15,575 nucleotides of DNA from Curvibacter sp. (lineage in GTDB: Bacteria; Pseudomonadota; Gammaproteobacteria; Burkholderiales; Burkholderiaceae_C): NCBI GenBank assembly GCA_003500955.1, contig DNQP01000040.1, forward strand, positions 1-15,575, read 5' to 3'. The notes below the pieces were generated by a model. It made no database searches. It was not told the DNA's origin and saw only the letters and a list, made by a program, of their open reading frames with translations. Position 1 is the stretch's first letter, and every line of letters starts with the position of its first letter. Made by a program: the position numbers and the translations under genes. Shown here piece by piece: positions 1 through 7,007 of the stretch.

Positions 1-1244
1 GCCTGCCCAACCGCCGCCTGCTCATGGATCGGCTGGCCCAGGCCCAGGCGGGCGCACGCCGCAAGACCCGGGGCGCCACCCTGCTCTATCTGGATCTAGA
101 CCGTTTCAAGAACATCAACGACGCACGCGGCCACGCGGCGGGCGATGCGCTGCTGGTCGCCGTGGCACAGCGCCTCAGCGGCCTGATGCGTGAGGACGAC
201 ACCGTGGCCCGCCTGGGTGGCGACGAGTTCGTGGTCCTCGCCCTGCATGGTGTTGCCGAAACCGAGGGGGATGCACGCAAGACCAGCGTCATCGCGGCCA
301 AGGTGCGCGAAGCCTTCGAGCAGCCCTTCATCGTCGACGGCCAGCCTTATGCCGCCCACGCCAGCATCGGCGTCGTGGTGCTGGGTATGAGCGCACAGAC
401 CGCCGAGGAACTGTTGCGCGACGCCGACACCGCCATGTACCGGGCCAAGGAGGCGGGGCGCAACCGCATCGCCTACTTCGAAGCCGCCATGCAGGAGGAA
501 GTCGAGGCCCAGCTCGTGCTCGAACACGAGCTCGCGCGGGCCATCGCGCAGGACCAGCTGGCCCTGCACCTGCAGTCCCAGATGGACGCCGCCAGCACCG
601 TGGTCGGCGTCGAGCTGCTGCTGCGCTGGACCCACCCCACGCTGGGTGCCATTGCACCGGCACGCTTCATTCCGATCGCCGAGGAGAGCCAGCTCATCCT
701 GCGACTGGGCGACTGGGTGCTGGCCCAGGCCTGCCACATCCAGCGACAGCTGCGTGCTGCCGGGCATGCGCTGCCGATCTCCATCAACGTCAGTCCGCGC
801 CAGTTCCGCCAGGGCGATTTCGTCGAGCGGACCCTGGCCATCCTGGACCGTCACCAGGCCGATACCTCGCTGCTGGTCTTCGAGGTCACCGAAGGCGTGC
901 TGCTGGACAACCTGGAACGTACCATCCAGCGCATGCAGGCCCTGGCCACACGCGGCATCCGCTTTTCCATCGACGATTTCGGCACCGGCTACTCCAGCCT
1001 GGCCTATCTCAAGCGCCTGCCGCTGCACGAACTCAAGATCGACCGCAGTTTCATCCAGGACACCCCGCACGACCCGAACGACACCGCCATCGTCGCCATG
1101 ATCCTTTCCATGGCGCGCCACCTGGGCCTCAAGGTCGTGGCCGAGGGCGTGGAGACCCGTGCGCAGGCCGACTTCCTCACGGCCCATGGCTGCGACGCCC
1201 TGCAGGGCTTTCTGTACGCTCGCCCCCAGCCGCTGGACGGTTGA
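1..1244 (+). CDS. GGDEF-EAL domain protein (cyclic di-GMP turnover), 5' end outside window
   Basis: Only the C-terminal part is present; the reading frame is open from base 3 and begins with LPNRRLL, the usual start of a GGDEF domain, so any N-terminal sensor or membrane region lies upstream. Counting residues from the Met codon at 24, the GGDEF signature (bases 216-230) is intact at 65-69, preceded by a full RxxD product-inhibition site (R56, D59). The EAL phosphodiesterase domain follows from about residue 160. Its signature reads ELL instead of EAL but keeps the catalytic Glu (E197), and later motifs INVSPRQF, FEVTEG, DDFGTGYSSL, a Lys in LKIDRSF, VVAEGVET and QGF are present. Both diguanylate cyclase and c-di-GMP phosphodiesterase activity are therefore possible from conserved residues; which dominates cannot be read from sequence. 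The protein is probably a signalling protein with an N-terminal sensory module, by inference. Confidence 0.93.
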   Translation, partial: LPNRRLLMDRLAQAQAGARRKTRGATLLYLDLDRFKNINDARGHAAGDALLVAVAQRLSGLMREDDTVARLGGDEFVVLALHGVAETEGDARKTSVIAAKVREAFEQPFIVDGQPYAAHASIGVVVLGMSAQTAEELLRDADTAMYRAKEAGRNRIAYFEAAMQEEVEAQLVLEHELARAIAQDQLALHLQSQMDAASTVVGVELLLRWTHPTLGAIAPARFIPIAEESQLILRLGDWVLAQACHIQRQLRAAGHALPISINVSPRQFRQGDFVERTLAILDRHQADTSLLVFEVTEGVLLDNLERTIQRMQALATRGIRFSIDDFGTGYSSLAYLKRLPLHELKIDRSFIQDTPHDPNDTAIVAMILSMARHLGLKVVAEGVETRAQADFLTAHGCDALQGFLYARPQPLDG

Positions 1245-1285
1245 CTCAATGCCACCCGCCACAGCCACAGTCTTTTCAGCGCCCT

Positions 1286-1879
1286 GTGACCCCCCCACCT
1301 TCCCTGCCCCGCCCTGTGCGCGATCCTGCGCCCATGTTGCAGGCCACGCTGCAGCAGTGGGGTGGCCACGGCGACCTCTGGGTCTTCGGCTACGCCTCGC
1401 TGATCTGGCGGCCCGATTTCGACTACGAGGAACGCCGACCCGCCCATGTGCGCGGATGGCACCGCGCCCTCAAGATGTGGAGTCGTGTGAACCGCGGCAC
1501 ACCCGAGCTGCCGGGCCTGGTTTTCGCGCTGCTGACGGGCGGCAGCTGCCATGGCATGGTGTTCCGCGTGCGGCAGGCACAGGTGCGCGAGGTGCTGCAC
1601 ACGCTGTGGGAACGGGAGATGCCCACCGGCGTCTACGACCCACGCTGGCTGCGCTGCGAGACGCCCCATGGCCCGGTCAGCGCCCTGGCTTTCACGCTCT
1701 CGCGTCGCAGCCCCAACTACACCGGCTCCCTGAGCCCCGACCAGTACCGCCACATCTTCAGCCACGCGCGGGGTCGCTATGGCAGCACACACGACTACGC
1801 GCGCCAGACCTACGACAGCCTGCGCAAGCACGGCATCCGCGACAAGGCGCTGGAGGAACTGCTGGCGCATGCGCGCTGA
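1286..1879 (+). CDS. chaC: ChaC-like gamma-glutamylcyclotransferase
   Basis: This is a ChaC/GGCT-fold enzyme, a family that cleaves glutathione or other gamma-glutamyl compounds to 5-oxoproline in the cytoplasm. The core begins with GDLWVFGYASLIWRPDF, matching the family's YGSL substrate loop with Gly changed to Ala. It continues with the typical SRVNRGTPELPGLVFAL block, GSCHGMVFRV, and WEREMPTGVYDPRW, which carries the conserved region with the expected catalytic Glu. Length fits the family. The start is uncertain: a TTG at 1241 overlaps the stop of the upstream gene (TTGA), a GTG lies at 1286 and an ATG at 1334, none with a good Shine-Dalgarno. I chose GTG 1286 because PRPVRDPAPML upstream of the ATG looks like part of the protein. 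It may be co-transcribed with the GGDEF-EAL gene, though the functions are unrelated. Confidence 0.85.
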   Translation: MTPPPSLPRPVRDPAPMLQATLQQWGGHGDLWVFGYASLIWRPDFDYEERRPAHVRGWHRALKMWSRVNRGTPELPGLVFALLTGGSCHGMVFRVRQAQVREVLHTLWEREMPTGVYDPRWLRCETPHGPVSALAFTLSRRSPNYTGSLSPDQYRHIFSHARGRYGSTHDYARQTYDSLRKHGIRDKALEELLAHAR

Positions 1880-1913
1880 GACCTTGTTCCGCCCAGGGTC
1901 GGCGGGGTCCGGC

Positions 1914-1942
1914 TTGCAGGGCTGCGGTGGGCCCTTTAGAGT
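1914..1942 (+). promoter_or_regulatory. possible sodC promoter
   Basis: A weak sigma-70-like pair, TTGCAG (1914-1919) and TAGAGT (1937-1942), is separated by 17 bp. It lies in the 93-bp gap between the upstream cyclotransferase gene and sodC and would give a leader of roughly 25 nt containing the AGGAG ribosome site. Each hexamer matches consensus at only 3-4 of 6 positions, so this is a candidate only. Confidence 0.3.
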
Positions 1943-1975
1943 CACCATGGCCCTCACAACAACTCAGGAGAAATG

Positions 1976-2488
1976 ATGCGTTTCCCCCTCTTGCCCCTCG
2001 CCGCAGCACTTGTATTGACCGCCTGCGCAACCCCCTCCGGCCCTTCCGCCAGCGCCCAGCTGCAAGCCACGCGTGGCAACAGCACCAGCGGCGAGGTCCG
2101 CTTTGTCCAGCAGGGCAACAAGGTGCGTGTCAGTGGCGAGGTCCGCGGCCTCAAGCCCGGCGCCGAGCATGGCTTCCACGTGCACGACAAAGGCGACTGC
2201 TCCAGCGGTGACGGCATGAGCACCGGCGGACATTACAACCCGGATGGTCGCAAGCATGGCGCCCACGGCCAGGGTGAACACCATGCCGGCGACCTGCCCA
2301 GCCTCAAGGCCGACGCCCAGGGCGTCGCCCGCTTCAGCTTTGACTCGACCGGGATCAGCGTCGGCGGCAGCAAGGCCGACATCGTCGGCCGCGGCCTGAT
2401 CGTGCACCGCGATCCGGACGACTACACCACCCAGCCCACCGGCAACTCCGGGCCGCGCCTGGCGTGCGCGGTCATCACCCGCGGATAA
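1976..2488 (+). CDS. sodC: Cu/Zn superoxide dismutase, lipoprotein
   Basis: SodC dismutates superoxide to hydrogen peroxide and oxygen in the periplasm. The N-terminus is a lipoprotein signal with lipobox LTAC (Cys17), so the enzyme is predicted to be membrane-tethered. The family motifs are all present: GFHVHDKGDC with two copper-site His, GGHYNPDG with the bridging/zinc His, further His and an Asp in the GEHHAGDLP region, LIVHRDPDDY with a copper His, and the C-terminal GNSGPRLACAVI. The Cys of GDC and the Cys of LACAV are placed to form the structural disulfide. Two ATGs are adjacent (1973 and 1976); AGGAG at 1966-1970 sits 5 nt from the second and only 2 nt from the first, so 1976 is preferred. 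The stop is 3 nt from the end of the convergent mocA. Confidence 0.95.
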   Translation: MRFPLLPLAAALVLTACATPSGPSASAQLQATRGNSTSGEVRFVQQGNKVRVSGEVRGLKPGAEHGFHVHDKGDCSSGDGMSTGGHYNPDGRKHGAHGQGEHHAGDLPSLKADAQGVARFSFDSTGISVGGSKADIVGRGLIVHRDPDDYTTQPTGNSGPRLACAVITRG

Positions 2489-2491
2489 ACC

Positions 2492-3022
2492 TCAGGTCCG
2501 CGCCTGCAGGATCTGCTGCGCCCGCGCCAGATCCTCGGGCGTGTCGATGTCGGTGACACAGCCAGGGTCGTCGACCTCGACCGTCCAGAGCCCATGACGG
2601 CGCACCACGGCCACCGCACCGGACGCGCCGCCCAGCGCCATCAACGCCTCTGCACAGGCACGGGCAAAACGCACGGGATGACCCTGACGGCCCTGATAGA
2701 CCGGACGCACCACGGTCTGCGCCGCGGGCGCTGCGGCCACCTGGCGCAGGGTCTGGGGCCGCACCAGGGGCAGGTCCGCCGGCAGAATCAACCAGCCCTC
2801 GGCATGGGCCGTGGCACGCACGGCAGCGGCGATGCTGTCGCCCATGCCCGGATGGGGCGCCTCTTCCAGATGCCAGGGCAGGCCACTGGCGCGCACGGCA
2901 TCCAGCGTATGCTGCAGCACGGTCTTGTCGCCCAGCAAGGCCTGCAGCTTGTGCGTGCCACCGCCCGCGGCGAGAAAGCGTGCACCGCGCCCCGACGCCA
3001 GCACCAGGACCGTCGGGTTCAT
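2492..3022 (-). CDS. mocA: MocA-like molybdenum cofactor cytidylyltransferase
   Basis: This is a small nucleotidyltransferase of the MobA/MocA type, 176 aa. MocA proteins use CTP to convert Mo-molybdopterin into the cytosine dinucleotide form used by xanthine dehydrogenase and related hydroxylases. The N-terminal nucleotide-binding loop reads VLASGRGARF, then a Lys (THKL) after an unusually Gly/Ala-rich stretch. LILPADLPLV supplies the metal-binding Asp, and QGRQGHPVRF and a C-terminal DIDTPEDL complete the fold. MocA rather than MobA is inferred mainly from the partner gene: the ATG overlaps the stop of xdhC (ATGA, 3019-3022), indicating translational coupling. FDH itself needs the guanine dinucleotide cofactor, so this gene probably serves a different enzyme encoded elsewhere. 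Confidence 0.85.
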   Translation of the reverse strand: MNPTVLVLASGRGARFLAAGGGTHKLQALLGDKTVLQHTLDAVRASGLPWHLEEAPHPGMGDSIAAAVRATAHAEGWLILPADLPLVRPQTLRQVAAAPAAQTVVRPVYQGRQGHPVRFARACAEALMALGGASGAVAVVRRHGLWTVEVDDPGCVTDIDTPEDLARAQQILQART

Positions 3023-4017
3023 GCGACCGTGACACAGCCAGGCGCGATACCCGCATTCGCGCGCGCCGCGTTCTTGACCTGCACGATTTCGGCCAGGATA
3101 GCCACCGCGATCTCGGCCGGCGTACGCGCCCCGATGGCCAGCCCGACCGGCCCGTGCAGGCGCGCCAGCTCCTCGGTGCTGAGGTCGAAATGCACGGCCA
3201 AACGCTGCTTGCGCGCCGCCTGGTTGCGGCGCGATCCGAGCGCACCGACGTAAAAAGCGGCCGACTTGAGGGCCTCGAGCAGGGCCATGTCATCGAGCTT
3301 GGGATCGTGGGTGAGGGCCACGATGGCGGTGTGGGCATCGGGCAGCAGTGCGCGCACCACGTCGTCGGGCATGCCCGGCAGGCGCGGTACGCCGGGCAGG
3401 TCCATGGCGTATTCCTCGCGCGGGTCGCACACCAGCACTTCGAAGTCCAGCAGCGCGGCCATCCGGGCCACGGCCTGCGAGAGCTGGCCCGCACCGATCA
3501 GCAGCAGACGCCAGCGGGGCCCGAAGACCGTGGTGAGTCTGTGCGCATCGAAGACCAGGCCTTGGCCGCGCACGGCATCGGTCAGCGTCACCGCGCCCGT
3601 CGTCAGATCCAGCGTGCGCGCCACCAGGCAGTGTTCGGCCGTACGGGCCAGCAGCTGCGCGATCCAGGTCACGTCCTGCAGCGGCTCCTGCACCAGGCGC
3701 AGGGTGCCGCCGCACGGCAGGCCGAAGCGCGCAGCTTCGTCGGGGTCCACGCCATAAACGATGAGTTCGGGCCGGGCCACGGCCAGGTCCTGCCGACCGG
3801 CGGCCAGGGCCGCCTTGGCGCGCGCGATCAGGTCGTCCTCAACGCAGCCGCCCGAGACCGAGCCACTGACCACACCGTCTGCACGCACGGCCAGCAGCGC
3901 CCCGGGCGGGCGCGGTGCGCTGCCCCAGGTCTGCACCACCGTGACCAGCGAGACCCCGTGGCCAGCTTGTTTCCAGGCCAGGGCATCGGCCAGCACGCGC
4001 AAGTCCAGACTCTCCAT
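3019..4017 (-). CDS. xdhC: XdhC/CoxI-family molybdenum-enzyme maturation protein
   Basis: XdhC-family proteins bind molybdenum cofactor, help its sulfuration and deliver it to xanthine dehydrogenase or related hydroxylases in the cytoplasm. The N-terminal XdhC/CoxI domain shows [18 protein letters not shown] and [12 protein letters not shown], including the conserved Cys. The C-terminal Rossmann domain begins with [16 protein letters not shown], about residue 170, and ends with [29 protein letters not shown] and AEIVQVK, as in full-length members. About 332 aa is normal. I prefer ATG at 4017; a GTG in frame lies immediately upstream at 4020. GGAG lies 8 nt before the ATG. The gene is divergent from pdxH across a very short gap and is followed by mocA with ATGA overlap. 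No hydroxylase structural gene is in the window, so the client enzyme is unknown. Confidence 0.9.
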   Translation of the reverse strand: MESLDLRVLADALAWKQAGHGVSLVTVVQTWGSAPRPPGALLAVRADGVVSGSVSGGCVEDDLIARAKAALAAGRQDLAVARPELIVYGVDPDEAARFGLPCGGTLRLVQEPLQDVTWIAQLLARTAEHCLVARTLDLTTGAVTLTDAVRGQGLVFDAHRLTTVFGPRWRLLLIGAGQLSQAVARMAALLDFEVLVCDPREEYAMDLPGVPRLPGMPDDVVRALLPDAHTAIVALTHDPKLDDMALLEALKSAAFYVGALGSRRNQAARKQRLAVHFDLSTEELARLHGPVGLAIGARTPAEIAVAILAEIVQVKNAARANAGIAPGCVTVA

Positions 4018-4037
4018 CACTCGGTCTCCAGCATCTT

Positions 4038-4051
4038 TCTATACTGCGAGT
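4038..4051. promoter_or_regulatory. compact divergent promoter region for pdxH and xdhC
   Basis: Only about 34 bp separates the two divergent start codons. On the plus strand TATACT (4040-4045, 5 of 6 to the -10 consensus) is followed by 6 nt and then the pdxH ATG, so initiation at the usual distance would fall at or next to the A of the ATG and give a leaderless mRNA. On the minus strand TATAGA (4043-4038) overlaps the same bases and would start a short xdhC leader carrying GGAG. Good -35 hexamers are not evident for either direction. Confidence 0.45.
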
Positions 4052-4690
4052 ATGACCAAGATCGCCGACCTCCGCAAAAGCTACGAACGCGCCGAACTCA
4101 GCGAGGACGCCTCGCACGCCGATCCGCTGCAGCAGTTCGACCAATGGTTGCACGAAGCCATCCAGTCCGAGCTGCCCGAACCCAATGCCATGACCCTGGC
4201 CACCGTAGGCAGTGACCTGCGGCCTTCCACGCGCATCGTGCTCATCAAGGGCTATGACGCGCGCGGGATCGTCTGGTACACCAACTACGACAGCCGCAAG
4301 GGCCGCGAACTCGCGGGCAATCCCTATGCCGCGCTGCAGTTCCACTGGGTCGAGCTCGAGCGCGTGGTGCGCATCGAAGGCCACGTGGAAAAGGTCAGCG
4401 CAGAGGAAAGCGACGCCTACTACGCCAGCCGCCCGCTGGATTCACGCATCGGCGCCTGGGCCAGCCCGCAAAGCCAGGTCATCCCGGGCCGCGGCGTGCT
4501 GGTGACCAATGCCGCCAAGTACGGCGCACAGTTCCTGCTCAAGCCGCCACGCCCACCGCACTGGGGCGGCTATCGCCTGGTGCCGGAGCGCTGGGAGTTC
4601 TGGCAGGGCCGCCCCAGCCGGCTGCACGATCGGCTGTGCTACCGCAGCAAGGGCCAGGGTGCTTGGACGCGCGAGCGGCTCGCGCCCTGA
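4052..4690 (+). CDS. pdxH: pyridoxamine/pyridoxine 5'-phosphate oxidase
   Basis: PdxH is an FMN enzyme that oxidises pyridoxine or pyridoxamine phosphate with oxygen to pyridoxal 5'-phosphate, the last step of vitamin B6 synthesis and salvage, in the cytoplasm. The 212-aa length is typical. Family blocks are in order: [19 protein letters not shown] and SRKG for FMN binding, [29 protein letters not shown], and the C-terminal [24 protein letters not shown] and ERLAP, which form the substrate and FMN site. The ATG at 4052 is the only sensible start; no Shine-Dalgarno precedes it, consistent with the leaderless arrangement described for the upstream -10. It converges on the AEC permease gene with a gap of only 6 nt. 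Confidence 0.97.
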   Translation: MTKIADLRKSYERAELSEDASHADPLQQFDQWLHEAIQSELPEPNAMTLATVGSDLRPSTRIVLIKGYDARGIVWYTNYDSRKGRELAGNPYAALQFHWVELERVVRIEGHVEKVSAEESDAYYASRPLDSRIGAWASPQSQVIPGRGVLVTNAAKYGAQFLLKPPRPPHWGGYRLVPERWEFWQGRPSRLHDRLCYRSKGQGAWTRERLAP

Positions 4691-4696
4691 GCCTGC

Positions 4697-5641
4697 TCAG
4701 AGCAGCCCGACCAGCGCCATCGCCAAAGGCACCGTCAGCAGGGCCGCGGCATTCGAAACGATGATGCTCGCCGCGACCAACTCCTCGGCCACGGCATAGC
4801 GCTGCGAAAACAGAAAGACATTGGCCCCCATGGGCAGGGCCGCCGTCACCACCATGACCACCAGGGCCAGGCTCGACAGGCCCATGAGCAGGCCCAGCCC
4901 GGCGACGAGCGCAGGCATCAGCAGGTTCTTGACCAGCGTCAGGCCCAGCGCGCCGCGCAGATGCGGCCCCACGGTGGTGCCGGCCAGCGTCACGCCCACG
5001 AGCAACAGCGCCAGCGGGCCAAAGGCATTGCCCAGCCACTGCAGCGGCTTGTCCACGACTTCGGGGATGGCCCAGCCCGTCTGCGCATACAGCAAGCCGG
5101 CGATGATGGGCAAGGGCACGGGATGGATCACGGCGTTGCGCACCGCACCCAGCACCGTGCGCAGCATGGCCCGAGCGCCCTGCCCGTCGGCACTGGTCTC
5201 GCGCGCCACGGCCAGTTCCAGGACCACGGTGCCTGCCGTCAGCAGCACGAGCGCATGGAGGGAAATCAGGGACAGCAGGATGACGAGTCCGGCCTCGCCA
5301 TACGCGAGGCTGACCAGCGCGATGCCGATCATCACCGTGTTGCTGAAGGTGGTGGCCAGGGCCAGCACCGCGGCACGGCGGTTGAACCCCTGCCAGAACA
5401 GCATGAGTGCGAACAGCAGCAGCACCGCCGCGAAATAGGTCAGCAAGGGCAAGGCCTCGAGTTCCTTCACATCCACCTTGCCCATGGTGCGGAACATCAG
5501 GGCCGGCGTGAGGACCAGGAAGACCAGATTGGAGAGGTCCTTGCTCGACTCGGCGCGGATCCAGCGCAGGCGACCGGCGACATAACCCAGGAGCACGAGC
5601 AATACGACGGGGCCGAGGGCAGAGAAGACGGGGTGATTCAT
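4697..5641 (-). CDS. AEC-family permease (auxin efflux carrier-like)
   Basis: This is a 314-aa integral membrane protein with about ten hydrophobic segments in two halves, as in the AEC/bile-acid-sodium symporter-fold group. Recognisable features are the N-terminal PVVLLVLLGYVAGR, the SSKDLSNLVFLVLTPALMFR block, TTFSNTVMIGIALV with the conserved Asn in the middle of the first half, and the C-terminal MPALVAGLG, TAALPMGANVFLFSQRY and ASIIVSNAAALLTVP. Bacterial relatives include malate, malonate and other organic acid carriers, but the substrate cannot be assigned here. ATG at 5641 matches the usual family N-terminus; the segment upstream (GAGCCCCC on the coding strand) has no clear ribosome site. 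A link to the nearby formate locus is possible but only positional. Confidence 0.9.
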   Translation of the reverse strand: MNHPVFSALGPVVLLVLLGYVAGRLRWIRAESSKDLSNLVFLVLTPALMFRTMGKVDVKELEALPLLTYFAAVLLLFALMLFWQGFNRRAAVLALATTFSNTVMIGIALVSLAYGEAGLVILLSLISLHALVLLTAGTVVLELAVARETSADGQGARAMLRTVLGAVRNAVIHPVPLPIIAGLLYAQTGWAIPEVVDKPLQWLGNAFGPLALLLVGVTLAGTTVGPHLRGALGLTLVKNLLMPALVAGLGLLMGLSSLALVVMVVTAALPMGANVFLFSQRYAVAEELVAASIIVSNAAALLTVPLAMALVGLL

Positions 5642-5648
5642 GGGGGCT

Positions 5649-5664
5649 CTATGCTAGTTCATAG
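5649..5664. promoter_or_regulatory. inverted repeat upstream of AEC permease
   Basis: CTATG-N6-CATAG lies just 8 bp upstream of the permease start codon. On the minus strand it includes TAGCAT, a plausible -10 element, so the repeat could be a promoter-overlapping operator. The arms are only 5 bp, so chance is a real alternative. Confidence 0.3.
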
Positions 5665-5756
5665 AGTTGGGGGTGTGGCGCACACGCCCTGCACGAGGCG
5701 CAGGTCAGGTTTCACGCCGGCCGGCCAGGCCCGGCCATGCCATGCACGAGAAAACG

Positions 5757-6614
5757 CTAGGCAGCCGCCCGCAACTTGGGCCCCGCCAGCTCCGGCTGAA
5801 GCACCAGCCTTTGCGGCGCAGCGTAGCAGTAGAAGTGCCGGCCTGTCGCCCGCCCGATCGCGCACAGCCCCACACGCTCGGCAACCATATGCCCCATCTG
5901 CGTGATCCCGCTGCGCGACACCACGATCGGCACACCCATTTGCGCCGACTTGATCACCATCTCGCTCGTCAGGCGACCCGTGGTGTAGAACACCTTGTCG
6001 GTCGCGCCCATCGCAGTCGGATCCTGCATCCACATCCAGCCCGCGATGGTGTCGATGGCGTTGTGACGACCCACGTCCTCGACGAAGATCAGCATCTCCT
6101 CGCCGCGGAACAGCGCGCAGCCGTGCACGGAGCCGGCGGACTTGTAGGTGCTCTCCTGCAGGCGGATGGCGTTGACGATGCCGTAGAGCTGGGCCTGGGT
6201 GAGGCGCGCGTCGGGCAAGGCGATCTGATCGACTTCGTCCATCAGGTCGCCAAAGACGCTGCCCTGGCCACAGCCCGTGGTGACCACGCGCTTGGCGGTG
6301 CGCTCTTCCACATTGGCGATGCCCTCGCGCGTCTTCACGGCGGCGGCGCCCACGTCCCAGTCCACGGTGATGGATTCCACCTCATCCACCGAGCGCACGA
6401 GGCGCTGGTTGCGCAGATAACCCAGCACCAGCAGCTCGGGCTGCGCACCCAGGGTCATGAGGGTGACGAGCTCGCGCTTGTCGACATAGACGGTGAGCGC
6501 ACGCTCTGCGGGGATGGACAGCGTGCTGGCCTCGCCGTGTTCGTTGACGACGGCGACCTCGCGCGTCAAAGGCGCACTGGCACGGGTCAGATGGGGCAGC
6601 AGGCGGTCAGGCAT
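5757..6614 (-). CDS. fdhD: formate dehydrogenase accessory sulfurtransferase FdhD
   Basis: FdhD receives sulfur from a cysteine desulfurase and transfers it to the bis-MGD cofactor before insertion in formate dehydrogenase; FDH is inactive without it. Typical blocks are present: VEERTAKRVVTTGCGQG, SVHGCALF, EDVGRHNAIDTIAG, the TTGRLTSEMVIKSAQMGVPI block with the cofactor-binding region, SRSGIT, and GLCAIGRATG. The flexible active-site loop has Cys115 in TGCGQG. Many family members have CxxC here, so the second Cys is replaced by Gly. ATG at 6614 is preferred (285 aa); in-frame TTG codons at 6632 and 6629 fall in the T-run of the preceding terminator. No Shine-Dalgarno is visible. It lies directly after the FDH operon, the expected partner. 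Confidence 0.96.
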   Translation of the reverse strand: MPDRLLPHLTRASAPLTREVAVVNEHGEASTLSIPAERALTVYVDKRELVTLMTLGAQPELLVLGYLRNQRLVRSVDEVESITVDWDVGAAAVKTREGIANVEERTAKRVVTTGCGQGSVFGDLMDEVDQIALPDARLTQAQLYGIVNAIRLQESTYKSAGSVHGCALFRGEEMLIFVEDVGRHNAIDTIAGWMWMQDPTAMGATDKVFYTTGRLTSEMVIKSAQMGVPIVVSRSGITQMGHMVAERVGLCAIGRATGRHFYCYAAPQRLVLQPELAGPKLRAAA

Positions 6615-6627
6615 GGCGGCAGGGTAC

Positions 6628-6661
6628 AACAAAAAGGGCCAGGGTCTTGCGACCCTGGCCC
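6628..6661 (-). terminator. rho-independent terminator of the FDH operon
   Basis: On the minus strand, an 11-bp perfect GC-rich stem GGGCCAGGGTC / GACCCTGGCCC closes a GCAA tetraloop (GNRA type) and is followed at once by TTTTTGTT. It begins 22 nt after the stop codon of the last small gene of the FDH operon, and the T-run ends 13 nt before the fdhD ATG. The plus-strand side has no following T-run, so the terminator acts in the minus direction. Confidence 0.93.
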
Positions 6662-6683
6662 ATGGCCATGATCCAGATACGGA

Positions 6684-6983
6684 TCAGGACTTCTTGGCAG
6701 GGGCTGCCGGTGCAGCCGCGGCGGCCGGCTTGTAGGGGCCGGGATCAGCACAGGGCGCGGTGGCCACGGGCTTGGCGTCCTTGGACTTGGCCGACTTGCG
6801 GTAGTGGGCCGCGGCCCGGTCCTGGGACTTGCACAGGAGGTAGGCGTCAACCTTGCCGGCGTGTGCGGTCTTGGCGGCCGCTTCGGCTGCCGCGGCCTTG
6901 GCCGCGTCGTTCGGAGCGGGCAGCTTGGCCAGCGCCGAGACGCTCAGGGCCGCCGTGGCGATGAACAGTGCGATGGATTTCAT
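6684..6983 (-). CDS. small exported two-cysteine protein, last gene of FDH operon
   Basis: This 99-aa protein is not one I can assign to a named family. Residues 1-19 form a classical Sec signal peptide (MKSIALFIATAALSVSALA), followed by an Ala/Lys-rich stretch and a compact segment with Cys in YLLCKSQDRAAAHYRK and in APCADPGPY, then a low-complexity Ala/Pro/Lys tail. The two Cys could form a periplasmic disulfide. The gene starts 24 nt after the gamma-subunit stop, with a purine-rich AAGAGAGA before its ATG, and ends just before the operon terminator, so it is almost certainly co-transcribed with the FDH genes. A periplasmic role in FDH assembly or stability is inference from position only. 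Confidence 0.75.
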   Translation of the reverse strand: MKSIALFIATAALSVSALAKLPAPNDAAKAAAAEAAAKTAHAGKVDAYLLCKSQDRAAAHYRKSAKSKDAKPVATAPCADPGPYKPAAAAAPAAPAKKS

Positions 6984-7007
6984 GCGGGTCTCTCTTTCTT
7001 CTGTGAC

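Noticed and set aside
96..1298. Minus-strand frame of 400 codons opposite the GGDEF-EAL gene
   Set aside because: The plus strand has all GGDEF and EAL motifs, and the minus translation is low in motif content.
5673..5685. GTGTG-GCG-CACAC hairpin between fdhD and the AEC permease gene
   Set aside because: Short stem, three-base loop and no following T-run on either strand, so it is not supported as a terminator.
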